Source of the DNA: Owenweeksia sp964619125
Lineage (GTDB): Bacteria > Bacteroidota > Bacteroidia > Flavobacteriales > Schleiferiaceae
Direction: 5' to 3'
Length of the DNA: 64,000 bases
Assembly (NCBI GenBank): GCA_964619125.1
Contig: CAZUCA010000006.1
Span: 1-64,000 of the forward strand
Shown here: one piece after another, positions 52,440 to 60,494 of the stretch
Position numbering within the stretch: position 1 is the first letter of the stretch
Layout of the letters: each line of letters opens with the position of its first letter
Translations under genes and position numbers: made by a program
The notes under the pieces: model-generated
What the model saw: the letters and a program-made list of their open reading frames with translations, nothing else
Told to the model about the DNA's origin: nothing
Databases searched by the model: none

Positions 52440-52840
52440 AGGCGATCCTTCACATAGGTTATTTCCGTTTTGCCATGTGGGGTCGGCTTGCCGTCTTCGC
52501 CCAGGTTTACAAAAACCAGTTTGTCGATACTGAGGATCGGTTCACGGGTTAGTTTGTTGCGTACCTCGCAGCGCAGGCTGATGCTGGTGCTACCAAAATG
52601 AGTGGCGATCAGCCCCAGTTCAATAATATCGCCCTGCACCGGGGCACTGATAAAGTTGATTTCCGAAATATACTTGGTCACCACCCTGGAGTTATCGAGC
52701 TGAATAATGGCATAAATCACCGCTTCTTCGTCGATCCAGCGCAGCAAGCTGCCGCCAAAAAGGGTTTGATTAGGATTTAAGTCCTCGGGCTTTACCCACT
52801 TACGGGTGTGAAAATTGACTTCTAAATTGGGGTTTTCCAT
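52436..52840 (-). CDS. acyl-CoA thioesterase, hotdog fold (YciA-like)
   Basis: 134 aa. Single hotdog domain: NPNQTLFGGSLLRWIDEEAVIYAI, with the conserved Gly-Gly and the catalytic-type Asp in RWIDE, then VVTKYISEINFISAPVQGDIIELG and the Phe-Val-Asn strand KLVFVNLGEDGKP. Hydrolyses acyl-CoAs in the cytoplasm. It has a perfect minus-7 box (TAATTTTG) 23 nt upstream. Chain-length preference is not visible. Confidence 0.9.
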   Translation of the reverse strand: MENPNLEVNFHTRKWVKPEDLNPNQTLFGGSLLRWIDEEAVIYAIIQLDNSRVVTKYISEINFISAPVQGDIIELGLIATHFGSTSISLRCEVRNKLTREPILSIDKLVFVNLGEDGKPTPHGKTEITYVKDRL

Positions 52841-52863
52841 TAAAAATTCTCTTAGATTTTTTT

Positions 52864-52871
52864 CAAAATTA
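52864..52871 (-). promoter_or_regulatory. minus-7 box of the thioesterase gene (TAATTTTG)
   Basis: Exact TAnnTTTG on the minus strand, 23 nt before the ATG at 52840. It shares the 97-nt divergent region with the promoter of the glutathione peroxidase gene. Confidence 0.5.
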
Positions 52872-52925
52872 ACCCCGGCAAAAAAATCCTCAAAGCGATA
52901 TTGAAGCGGTTTATCAGAGCATTCT

Positions 52926-52933
52926 TACTTTTG
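52926..52933 (+). promoter_or_regulatory. minus-7 box abutting the glutathione peroxidase start (TACTTTTG)
   Basis: Exact TAnnTTTG ending 4 nt before the ATG at 52938. ATTG at 52900-52903 lies 22 nt upstream. Predicts a leaderless mRNA. Confidence 0.55.
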
Positions 52934-52937
52934 AAGT

Positions 52938-53561
52938 ATGAAGAATTCAGGACTATTGTTGGCCGGCCTCCTGATGCTGGCCTGTGGCCGTAGCTACGTG
53001 CATCCCGAAGCCACCACCACCGAGGCTACCGCTGAAAATACCACCACCGGGCAGCAGGAGCATCAGACCCTGCACGATTTTGAAGCCGAAACCCTGGAAG
53101 GTGAGCCCTTTGATTTTGCCGATCTCAAGGGCAAAAGAGTACTGATTGTAAATACTGCCAGTGAGTGTGGCTACACCCCGCAGTATGAGCAGTTACAAAC
53201 ACTATATGAGAAATATGGTGGTGAGAATTTTACCATCGTGGGCTTTCCGGCCAACGACTTCGGCAAACAGGAACCAGGCAACAATGAGGAGATAAAAGCT
53301 TTTTGTGAGAAAAATTACGGTGTAAGCTTCCCGATGATGGCCAAAATCTCGGTGAAGGGTGATGATATGCACCCGGTGTATCGCTGGTTAACCCAAAAAG
53401 AGCGCAATGGCCGCAAAACCATCAAGGTGAGCTGGAACTTCAATAAATTCCTTGTTGACGAAAATGGTGAGTGGGTAGCTTACTTCCCTTCCAAGGTGGA
53501 TCCGCTCGATGAAATGATCACCGACTTTGCCAGTGGTAAAGCTATTACTCCCTCGCCCTGA
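52938..53561 (+). CDS. lipoprotein glutathione peroxidase (thioredoxin-dependent type likely)
   Basis: 207 aa. Lipobox Cys16 in LLMLAC gives an exported lipoprotein with a Thr/Glu-rich linker at about 22-42. The catalytic set of the family is complete: Cys77 in NTASECGYTPQY, Gln111 in FGKQEPG, and Trp166-Asn167 in VSWNFNKFL. The Cys (not selenocysteine) form usually takes electrons from thioredoxin and reduces lipid or hydrogen peroxides. Location on the periplasmic or outer side of a membrane suggests protection against external peroxides. The 3' end overlaps the convergent hydrolase by 17 nt. Confidence 0.92.
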   Translation: MKNSGLLLAGLLMLACGRSYVHPEATTTEATAENTTTGQQEHQTLHDFEAETLEGEPFDFADLKGKRVLIVNTASECGYTPQYEQLQTLYEKYGGENFTIVGFPANDFGKQEPGNNEEIKAFCEKNYGVSFPMMAKISVKGDDMHPVYRWLTQKERNGRKTIKVSWNFNKFLVDENGEWVAYFPSKVDPLDEMITDFASGKAITPSP

Positions 53562-54432
53562 TTTTAGTATGCCCCTTGAGTTCATGGCCTGGGCCGGCAT
53601 CCTCGATGGTGGGCTTGGAATCGGAGACGGAAAGGGGGGAACTTAAAAAGTCCTGCAGGGCCTTGTTTACCGCTTCGGGCTGTTCTACGGTACTGCAGTG
53701 CCCGGCATAGGGAATAACCGCCACCTTGCTATGCGGGATGTGGTCTGCCATATTGCGGGCATGCCCGATAGGGGTTAATACGTCTTCGTCACCTACAATA
53801 ATCAGAGTGGGTACCTCAATTTTATACAGCTGGTCGGTAACGTCTTCGCGATTGGTTACCACTTTGTTGGCGCGGGTGGCCCCATCCACGTCTATTTCGC
53901 CAATGTAATGGGTCCACTGCTGGTACTTATCCCGTGAATTTTCGTCGTTGCAAAAAGTCTTTCCAAAATAACTTTCAATCACAAATTTGGCCCAGGGTTT
54001 AAGGCCGCTTTGCTTCACCACCATATCGGTGATGGCAAACTTCAGTTTGTCGAGAGTGGACTTGGGTTGCGAGGTGGTGTCGATAAGGATCAGCGTACGC
54101 AGGCGTTCCTGATGGTGGATGCCCAGGCGGATGCCGATGAAACCGCCCATGGAAAGGCCGGCATAGTGGAACTTGTCAATGCCGAGATGATCGGCCAGCT
54201 TTACCACATCGAGGGCCTGATTATTGAGATCATAGCCGTCAGTGGCCACTTCTGATTCGCCATGACCGCGGAAGTCCCATACGATACAGCGGTACTGGTC
54301 TTTAAGGAAGGCTACCTGCTCGTCAAAGAGGTGGTGGTTGAGCAACACTCCATGGCCAAAAAAGAGGGTTTCGTCACCCTCTCCGTGTTCCTCGTAATAC
54401 AGGGTGGTGCCGTTAATATCAGCGAAAGGCAT
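53545..54432 (-). CDS. alpha/beta hydrolase
   Basis: 295 aa, cytoplasmic. Oxyanion region LFFGHGVLLNHHLF, nucleophile elbow GLSMGG (Ser94), acid in GDEDVLTPIGHARN and catalytic His in YAGHCSTVEQPEAV. Closest in style to 3-oxoadipate enol-lactonase and haloperoxidase-like hydrolases; the substrate is unknown. A charged C-terminal tail of about 30 residues (SSPLSVSDSKPTIEDAGPGH) lies beyond the fold. Confidence 0.88.
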   Translation of the reverse strand: MPFADINGTTLYYEEHGEGDETLFFGHGVLLNHHLFDEQVAFLKDQYRCIVWDFRGHGESEVATDGYDLNNQALDVVKLADHLGIDKFHYAGLSMGGFIGIRLGIHHQERLRTLILIDTTSQPKSTLDKLKFAITDMVVKQSGLKPWAKFVIESYFGKTFCNDENSRDKYQQWTHYIGEIDVDGATRANKVVTNREDVTDQLYKIEVPTLIIVGDEDVLTPIGHARNMADHIPHSKVAVIPYAGHCSTVEQPEAVNKALQDFLSSPLSVSDSKPTIEDAGPGHELKGHTKIRARE

Positions 54433-54499
54433 GTTTTGATGGCTTTTGAACTAATTAACCCCTTCGCTTGTGGAAAAGGTTCACTACTGCATTTTTGCC

Positions 54500-54973
54500 A
54501 TGAACCGCACTGATCCCGCCAAACATTCACGAGGCCTGCGATGGGCCGAATCCTTCGCCCGCCTGCTGGATAGTAAATTCAGCCTCCCTGGCACTAAGTT
54601 TCGTTTTGGTATCGACCCCATCCTCGGACTGGTACCTGGCCTGGGTGACGGCATCAGCCTGGTAATGCAGCTTTTGCTGGCCAGCAGCCTGCTGAAACAT
54701 GGTTTCAGCGGTGAACTGGCGGCCCGCCTCTTTATTAATGTGTTGCTCGATACCCTGATTGGCTCTATCCCGGTGGTAGGGCAGATCTTCGATTTCTTTT
54801 TTAAAGCCAGCCAGCGAAACCTCCGCCTCACCAAGGAATATCTCTATGAAGGCAAGCATCAGGGCAAGGGCTATGGCTTGTGGCTGGCTCTCCTTTTGAT
54901 CCTGATCCTTACCATAGCCCTGGTGGTTTACCTGGTGGTATTGCTGGTAAACTGGCTGGTGGATTTGTTTTAG
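54500..54973 (+). CDS. DUF4112 domain membrane protein
   Basis: 157 aa from the ATG at 54500; a GTG at 54470 is in frame but the extension looks unlike protein. The DUF4112 signature is FGIDPILGLVPGLGDGISLVMQL, followed by NVLLDTLIGSIPVVGQIFDFFFKASQRN. The last 30 residues form a TM helix (LALLLILILTIALVVYLVVLLV). Small membrane-associated protein of unknown function. It ends 22 nt before the metallo-beta-lactamase gene, so the two may be cotranscribed. Confidence 0.85.
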   Translation: MNRTDPAKHSRGLRWAESFARLLDSKFSLPGTKFRFGIDPILGLVPGLGDGISLVMQLLLASSLLKHGFSGELAARLFINVLLDTLIGSIPVVGQIFDFFFKASQRNLRLTKEYLYEGKHQGKGYGLWLALLLILILTIALVVYLVVLLVNWLVDLF

Positions 54974-54994
54974 GCCAATGGCGATATTTGGCAA

Positions 54995-55732
54995 ATGAAA
55001 CGCTTATGCCTCATTTTGTTTTGCATTTTTACTTTGGGTGCACGCGGGCAGGATACCATTGTGATATCTGAAGACCTCTACCTGCTGCAGCTCAGCGAGC
55101 ACAGTTACATTCACACCTCTTTTCACGGTGATCCCCAATGGGGGCGCTTTGCTTCAAATGGGTTTATCTATACCGCCAACGATAGTGTTATCCTCTTCGA
55201 TACCCCCATTTCGCCAGAGCTTACCAGCACGCTTTTGCGCTGGGTTGAGGATTCCCTGGGGATGCTGGTCGCTTTTGTGCCCAACCATTGGCACAACGAC
55301 TGCAGCGGCGGTATCGAGGTGGTGAAGGCGTCAGGGGCCCGTTTGATTGGCCACCAGTTCACCTCGCTTAAGTTGCAGGAGCAAGGCTTGATTGCACTTG
55401 ATGAGGTTTTTCATGATTCCCTTAGGCTGCGGTTAGGAGGGCAAAGTCTCATCTGCCGTTATTTTGGCCCTGCCCATAGTGAAGACAATATTGTGCTGTG
55501 GCTGCCAGATGAAAGGATCCTCTTTGGTGGCTGCATGCTGAAATCCCTGGTTGCGCGCTCCCTGGGTAATACCGTTGATGCCGACATAAGCCAATGGCCG
55601 CTTACCGTACAGAAGGTCCAGGAGGCTCACCCCAGGGTGGCAGTGGTGATTCCCGGCCACGGGGATTTTGGCGATCACCGCTTGCTTGCGCATACCCTGA
55701 CGCTAATTAGAATGCACGCCGAAGTGCGATAA
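54995..55732 (+). CDS. bla: subclass B1 metallo-beta-lactamase
   Basis: 245 aa. A short signal peptide ends near RGQ (about residue 19). All six zinc ligands of subclass B1 are present: His98, His100 and Asp102 in NHWHNDCSGG, His161 in GPAHSEDN, Cys180 in FGGCMLKS and His222 in IPGHGD; Lys183, which binds the beta-lactam carboxylate in B1 enzymes, is also kept. The Asn at 192 in LGNTVDAD matches the substrate-binding Asn region. It should hydrolyse beta-lactams, including carbapenems, in the periplasm. Context is chromosomal and housekeeping with no mobile-element trace, so it looks intrinsic. Confidence 0.93.
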   Translation: MKRLCLILFCIFTLGARGQDTIVISEDLYLLQLSEHSYIHTSFHGDPQWGRFASNGFIYTANDSVILFDTPISPELTSTLLRWVEDSLGMLVAFVPNHWHNDCSGGIEVVKASGARLIGHQFTSLKLQEQGLIALDEVFHDSLRLRLGGQSLICRYFGPAHSEDNIVLWLPDERILFGGCMLKSLVARSLGNTVDADISQWPLTVQKVQEAHPRVAVVIPGHGDFGDHRLLAHTLTLIRMHAEVR

Positions 55733-55959
55733 AGAGGAAATTACTTGTTGTACCACAGCCTAACATCGGAAATGGGCAATAAAATTGGGTTCGTTATTGC
55801 CGGGCGGATGGATGACGTTAAAGTATTGCTGGGCCCTTCCTGTCATGAGGCAGCCACAAAGTAATAGGACGAAATAGGCTTTCAGCTTTGGCATTCAGCC
55901 TTCAATATATCAAGATTTAGCGATAGGCTTCCCCATTTCCCAACTCCCTAAAAACTACC

Positions 55960-55967
55960 TACTTTTG
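55960..55967 (+). promoter_or_regulatory. minus-7 box abutting the mtaB start (TACTTTTG)
   Basis: Exact TAnnTTTG ending 5 nt before the ATG at 55973; TTTC at 55936-55939 sits 20 nt upstream in the minus-33 position. A second ATG at 55979 could be the real start if the message has a short leader. Confidence 0.55.
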
Positions 55968-55972
55968 CAGCC

Positions 55973-57313
55973 ATGGAAATGAACGGGAAGAAAGTGGCGT
56001 TTCACACCCTGGGCTGTAAGCTCAATTTTTCGGAAACGTCAACCATAGCGCGTGATTTTGAGAAGAAAGGTTATCAGCAGGTCGACTTCAGTAAGCCGGC
56101 CGATGTGTATGTGATAAACACCTGCTCAGTGACCCACAATGCCGACAAGGAGTGTAAATACTGGGTGAAGCAGGCCCTTAAGGCCAATCCCGACGCCTAC
56201 ACTGTAATTGTAGGCTGCTATGCCCAACTGCAACCTGAAGAAATTTCACAGATCGACGGCGTGGACCTGGTACTGGGTGCCACCGAGAAATTCAAGATCA
56301 CCGACTTCCTTAACGACCTCACCAAGAATGAAATAGGGGAGGTGCACAGCTGCGAGATTGACGAGGCCAATTTTTACGTGGGCTCCTACTCCATTGGCGA
56401 CCGTACCCGCGCTTTTTTGAAAGTGCAGGATGGCTGTGACTACAAGTGCACTTACTGCACCATTCCATTGGCGCGCGGTATTTCACGTAGCGATACCCTG
56501 GCGAATGTTATAGCCAATGCCGAGAAGATTGTGGCCGAAGGGGCCAAAGAGATCGTTCTTACCGGTGTGAATATCGGTGACTACGGCAAGGGGGAGTTTG
56601 GCAATAAAAAGCACGAGCACACCTTCCTTGAGATGGTGCAGGCACTGGATAAGGTGGAAGGCATCGACCGTTTCCGCATTTCCTCTATTGAGCCCAACCT
56701 GCTCAAAAACGAAACGATAGAATTTGTGGCGCAAAGCCAGCGCTTTGTACCTCACTTTCACATTCCCCTGCAGAGCGGCAGTAATGAGATCCTGGGCAAA
56801 ATGCGCCGCCGCTACCAAAAAGAACTTTATGCCGAGCGGGTAGCCACCATCCGCCGTCTGATTCCCGACTGCTGCATCGGGGTGGATGTGATCACCGGCT
56901 TCCCCGGCGAAACAGACGAGCACTTTTTGGAGACCTACAACTTCCTCAATGAGCTCGACATCAGTTATCTGCACGTGTTTACCTACAGCCAGCGACCCAA
57001 CACCCCCGCCGATGAGATGGAGGAACAGGTCGACTATGCGGTGCGGAAGAAGAGAGCCAAAATGCTACGCGTACTTTCTGCTAAAAAGCGCCGGGCCTTT
57101 TACGAAAGCCAGCTGGGCAAAACCCACGAGGTGCTCTACGAAGGCAATTTCAAAGACGGCTATATCACCGGTTACACCGAAAACTACGTAAAGGTTAAAG
57201 CGATCTGGAATCCTGAGTTGGTAAACACCCGCCAGCTCATTACGTTGAAGAGTATCGCCGACGATGGCAGCGTACTTTTTGAACCTGCGGAAGCACCGGC
57301 GATAATGGCTTAA
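55973..57313 (+). CDS. mtaB: tRNA t6A37 methylthiotransferase MtaB
   Basis: 446 aa. It adds a methylthio group to t6A at position 37 of tRNAs (ms2t6A) using two [4Fe-4S] clusters. N-terminal UPF0004 cluster cysteines are Cys15 (HTLGCKLNFSE), Cys51 (VINTCSVT) and Cys82 (IVGCYAQ). The radical-SAM motif is CDYKCTYC (Cys155, Cys159, Cys162). The family features FHIPLQSGSNEILGKMRRRY and DVITGFPGETDEHF follow, and a TRAM domain closes the protein (about 375-440). The sequence NxCSVTHNADKE is characteristic of MtaB rather than MiaB or RimO. Confidence 0.94.
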   Translation: MEMNGKKVAFHTLGCKLNFSETSTIARDFEKKGYQQVDFSKPADVYVINTCSVTHNADKECKYWVKQALKANPDAYTVIVGCYAQLQPEEISQIDGVDLVLGATEKFKITDFLNDLTKNEIGEVHSCEIDEANFYVGSYSIGDRTRAFLKVQDGCDYKCTYCTIPLARGISRSDTLANVIANAEKIVAEGAKEIVLTGVNIGDYGKGEFGNKKHEHTFLEMVQALDKVEGIDRFRISSIEPNLLKNETIEFVAQSQRFVPHFHIPLQSGSNEILGKMRRRYQKELYAERVATIRRLIPDCCIGVDVITGFPGETDEHFLETYNFLNELDISYLHVFTYSQRPNTPADEMEEQVDYAVRKKRAKMLRVLSAKKRRAFYESQLGKTHEVLYEGNFKDGYITGYTENYVKVKAIWNPELVNTRQLITLKSIADDGSVLFEPAEAPAIMA

Positions 57314-57324
57314 AATACCCCTTT

Positions 57325-58113
57325 ATGAAATTTGCAGATCTCTTACCGCGGCTGGAGGCCGTATGCCGTAAAACCGGCGATTTTATCCTGGCTGAAAAGG
57401 AAAAAGTAAGCGGTAAGGATATTGAGCTGAAAAGCCTCAACAGCCTGGTGAGCTACGTGGATAAAAAAGCGGAGGAGCAATTGGTATCTGGTTTGGGTGC
57501 GATACTGCCCGAAGCTGGTTTTATCACCGAAGAGGATACCCCCGATAGTGATGCCCGCCTGCGCTGGGTAATCGACCCCCTCGATGGTACCACCAACTAT
57601 CTGCACGGCATTCCCGTATTTGCGATTTCAGTGGCGCTGATGGATGGCCCTGAGGTAGTGTTGGGCTGCGTGTATGAACTGGGGCAAAAAGAAATGTTTT
57701 TAGCGGCTAAGGGCCATGGCACCACCCTCAACGGGAAAATGGTTAGGGTAAACCAAAAGGAACTATCTGAAACCCTTATTGCTACCGGCTTTCCCTACTA
57801 CAATTTTGCACGTATGGACGGTTTTCTGGCCATGCTCAAAAGGTTATTCAAGGAAACGCGCGGAGTACGTCGGCTGGGATCAGCAGCCACGGACCTGGCC
57901 TATGTGGCCTGTGGCCGCTTTGATGGCTTTTTTGAATACGGCCTCAGCCCCTGGGATGTGGCGGCGGGAGCTTTACTGGTAAAGGAAGCCGGGGGGCAGG
58001 TAAGTGACTTCAGCGGGGAAGGCAATTACATTTTTGGCGGCGAAATATTGGCGGCCAGCGCCAGCACCTATGAGGCGATGCAGGCCCTGACCGACGAATA
58101 TTTTAGGCAATAG
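57325..58113 (+). CDS. inositol monophosphatase family protein
   Basis: 262 aa. Metal-binding motifs: ITEED (about 70-74), DPLDGTTNYLHG (Asp84, Asp87) and the C-terminal WDVAAGALLVKEAGG. The region RRLGSAATDLAYVACGRFDGFFE is standard. Cleaves inositol-1-phosphate, or related sugar phosphates or PAP in CysQ/SuhB relatives. It follows mtaB by 11 nt, so probably the same transcript. The substrate cannot be separated between the subfamilies. Confidence 0.92.
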   Translation: MKFADLLPRLEAVCRKTGDFILAEKEKVSGKDIELKSLNSLVSYVDKKAEEQLVSGLGAILPEAGFITEEDTPDSDARLRWVIDPLDGTTNYLHGIPVFAISVALMDGPEVVLGCVYELGQKEMFLAAKGHGTTLNGKMVRVNQKELSETLIATGFPYYNFARMDGFLAMLKRLFKETRGVRRLGSAATDLAYVACGRFDGFFEYGLSPWDVAAGALLVKEAGGQVSDFSGEGNYIFGGEILAASASTYEAMQALTDEYFRQ

Positions 58114-58597
58114 GCAGCCATTGCTTATGCCAGCTGCGGGCCACGGGTACTTCCCACTCCGAATCCAGCTGGTTTTTACGTTCAATCAGATTGTTAAACA
58201 CGATGGTGTCTTCACCGAGCTCCTGAGACTCCAGGGAAGCGCGGAAGTCGATCATATGCATGGTGTTAACCATGCCGTTGTCATCGCGATAAGCAATCTG
58301 GGTACGGTCCATCAGTGATATTTTCAGCTCGCGCTCCAGCTCCTGGATAACCTTTATGAGCTTATCGATGCTGCAGCCGGTAGCCTGGTAGCTGGCTTCA
58401 TCAAGGGCAATTACCAGGAACCGATCGTAACGGGTGATAAAGGAAGCCCGCAGCTCTTTGCCGTGGGCCTGCCAATCACTGAGGAAGTTCATCAGGCGCG
58501 CCGATATACGCTCCACATTTTCATAGGGCAAAAAGGCTTCGGACTGAAAAATCCAAAGCCGTGCGTTTGCCGGCATTTCATCAAAATCAACGTACAT
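58103..58597 (-). CDS. conserved hypothetical protein
   Basis: 164 aa, cytoplasmic, alpha/beta. N-terminus VDFDEMPANARLWIFQSEAFL; a central helix (SIDKLIKVIQELERELKISL); C-terminus with VARSWHKQWLP. Homologues in Bacteroidota are often labelled 'ABC transporter ATPase', but no Walker A or B motif is present here, so that name is unsupported. Last gene of the minus-strand run from the amidase. It overlaps the convergent inositol-phosphatase end by 11 nt. Confidence 0.7.
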   Translation of the reverse strand: MYVDFDEMPANARLWIFQSEAFLPYENVERISARLMNFLSDWQAHGKELRASFITRYDRFLVIALDEASYQATGCSIDKLIKVIQELERELKISLMDRTQIAYRDDNGMVNTMHMIDFRASLESQELGEDTIVFNNLIERKNQLDSEWEVPVARSWHKQWLPIA

Positions 58598-58612
58598 CGT
58601 TACGCACTTTTT

Positions 58613-59113
58613 TTACATTACTTTAAAATCGCCGTGGCCGGTGTAAGCACAATCGGCATTCCACACCCGGTAATACAGGCGATAAATATTATCATCGCCA
58701 AGCGGGTCGAGATCCACATCTATCAGCAAATTATCCGTTTCTGAGGAATCAACCGCCAACAGGATTTCAAAATCGCGATTGATAATGCGGAAGTCGAGGA
58801 TATAGTCATTGGGGTAATTGAAATTGACCCGCATAAACACACTGGCTGGGTTAGGGTAGCCGGTGGAAACGCTGACAGTGCTATCAGGCTGACCGCAGTT
58901 GTAAGGTACCGTATCGAGGTTGTAGAACAGGCCTTTTACCTCGCTGCTCCAGTTTTCGGTAAGGGTCCAGTCCGTGGGGTCATTATTGCCGGTAGGCATG
59001 TTGTTTTCATCCCTTTCCGATATTCCCTCAAAAGCGGGTCGGCGGTCGTCTTCTTTCTTTTTACAGGCGGTAAGGCCCAGGCATAATGCCATTAAAATGA
59101 GTAGATGTTTCAT
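58613..59113 (-). CDS. hypothetical lipoprotein
   Basis: 166 aa. Lipobox LGLTAC (Cys17) followed by KKKEDDRRP. The mature part is beta-rich and acidic (VDSSETDNLLIDVDLDPLGDDN, YRLYYRVWNADCAYTGHGDFKVM). No family recognised. The ATG overlaps the stop of the CCG-domain gene by 4 nt, so it is translated with the Fe-S redox genes. Confidence 0.7.
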   Translation of the reverse strand: MKHLLILMALCLGLTACKKKEDDRRPAFEGISERDENNMPTGNNDPTDWTLTENWSSEVKGLFYNLDTVPYNCGQPDSTVSVSTGYPNPASVFMRVNFNYPNDYILDFRIINRDFEILLAVDSSETDNLLIDVDLDPLGDDNIYRLYYRVWNADCAYTGHGDFKVM

Positions 59114-59904
59114 AGGTTATCTGCATTAGCAATTAATTCAGCGAGGTCAAGTACCGGAAGGTCACCCTCACGCTCACTATTTTTTACCCCATCGGTCATC
59201 ATGGTGTTACAGAAGGGGCAGGCTGCTGCTATTACATCGGGTTTGGTTTCAACAGCTTCTTCAGTTCGTTCAATATTGATGTCTTTGCGTCCCGCTTCGG
59301 GCTCTTTAAACATCTGGGCACCGCCGGCACCACAGCAGAGGGCATTGCTTTTACAGCGACGCATTTCCACCAGTTCCGCATCCAGCTTGCGAATCACCTC
59401 CCGCGGAGCTTCGTAAATTCCGTTGCCACGGCCCAGGTAACAGGGGTCGTGATACACAATGCGCTTGCCCTTAAAGGGGCCACCCTCAATACTCAGTTTG
59501 CCCTCTTCCAGTAGCTGATTGATGAATTTAGTGTGGTGAATCACTTCGTAATTACCGCCGAGGTCGGGATATTCGTTGGCCAGGGTATTGAAACAATGCG
59601 GACAGGTGGTAACGATGCGGGTGATTTCGTAGCCATCGAGTACCTGGATGTTTGTCATGGCCTGCATCATAAAGGTAAATTCGTTGCCAGCCCTTTTGGC
59701 GGGATCCCCGGTACAGCTTTCTTCGGCTCCTAAAACAGCAAAATTGACCCCGGCGCGGTTGAGAATTTGCACAAAGGCCTTGGTGATTTTCTTGGCGCGG
59801 TCATCAAAACTGCCGGCACAGCCTACCCAAAACAGTACATCGGGTTTCTTTCCTTCGGCCATAAACTCGGCCATGGTGGGTACCTTTATCGTGTCAGCGT
59901 CCAT
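59110..59904 (-). CDS. CCG-domain (heterodisulfide reductase subunit B-like) Fe-S protein
   Basis: 264 aa, cytoplasmic. Two CCG-type half motifs: a first set in FWVGCAGSFDDRAKK, ESCTGDPAKR and TTCPHCFNT, and a second in DPCYLGRGNG, ALCCGAGGAQMF and AACPFCNTM. In HdrB/HdrD such cysteines hold a pair of unusual [4Fe-4S] clusters that cleave disulfides; relatives include GlpC and LutA. It is the likely catalytic half of a redox complex with the Fe-S membrane protein at 60940-62259. No electron donor gene is visible. The start shares one base with the upstream lipoprotein stop. Confidence 0.9.
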   Translation of the reverse strand: MDADTIKVPTMAEFMAEGKKPDVLFWVGCAGSFDDRAKKITKAFVQILNRAGVNFAVLGAEESCTGDPAKRAGNEFTFMMQAMTNIQVLDGYEITRIVTTCPHCFNTLANEYPDLGGNYEVIHHTKFINQLLEEGKLSIEGGPFKGKRIVYHDPCYLGRGNGIYEAPREVIRKLDAELVEMRRCKSNALCCGAGGAQMFKEPEAGRKDINIERTEEAVETKPDVIAAACPFCNTMMTDGVKNSEREGDLPVLDLAELIANADNL

Positions 59905-60494
59905 TAATTTATGCGTTTAAAAAGTTGCTTATCAACCTTAAAGGCTGGCATGCCTCTGCTTTGGTTAATATATATGATTCTTTGTTGAGTGCTGTCGCTA
60001 AAATATACATTGTAATAGCTAGTAGTACTATCCAATCTCAGGGTATCGGCAAAGGTACAATTGAGATTACATCTCAGGCTGTCGGCGGTGGTAAGTTCCA
60101 GCGCGGTTTCGCTGCCACTGCTGTGGTCTACCAATTTTATTGCCACTGTTTCGGTGATGGGATATGCTGCCGCAGCTGAATATTGATTGCTAAAGTAATA
60201 CTCCAGGCTCATCAGGCTATCGAAGCGGTAAACGGTACGCACTTCTTCCAGTTCCAGGCCATCAGCCTCACCGAGGCTGCCCAGGTCACCGGGGGCGTCA
60301 ATGCGCGGGTGGGTGCTGATATCTGAGGAAATGCGCAGGTAAAGGCTGTCGACGCCGTCAGTGTACAGCAGTGAATCCTTGAACTGGGGACGAAAAGACA
60401 GCAAACCCTCGCTGATTTCAAAGCTCAGGGTTGATTCCTTGGCACAACCGATGGTCAGTGCCAACATTATAAGCAGGGCAGATTTTCGCAGCAT
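59904..60494 (-). CDS. hypothetical lipoprotein
   Basis: 196 aa. Signal peptide with lipobox LTIGC (Cys17). The mature part is beta-rich with many Ser, Asp and Leu (LLYTDGVDSLYLRISSD, TYFSDSTQQRIIYIN-like segments). No family recognised. It lies between the HAD gene and the CCG-domain gene with one-base overlaps on both sides, so it is part of the same operon. Confidence 0.65.
   Translation of the reverse strand: MLRKSALLIMLALTIGCAKESTLSFEISEGLLSFRPQFKDSLLYTDGVDSLYLRISSDISTHPRIDAPGDLGSLGEADGLELEEVRTVYRFDSLMSLEYYFSNQYSAAAAYPITETVAIKLVDHSSGSETALELTTADSLRCNLNCTFADTLRLDSTTSYYNVYFSDSTQQRIIYINQSRGMPAFKVDKQLFKRIN

Noticed and set aside
58103..58597. Label 'ABC transporter ATPase' for the 164-aa protein
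   Set aside because: No Walker A, Walker B or signature motif is present in the sequence.
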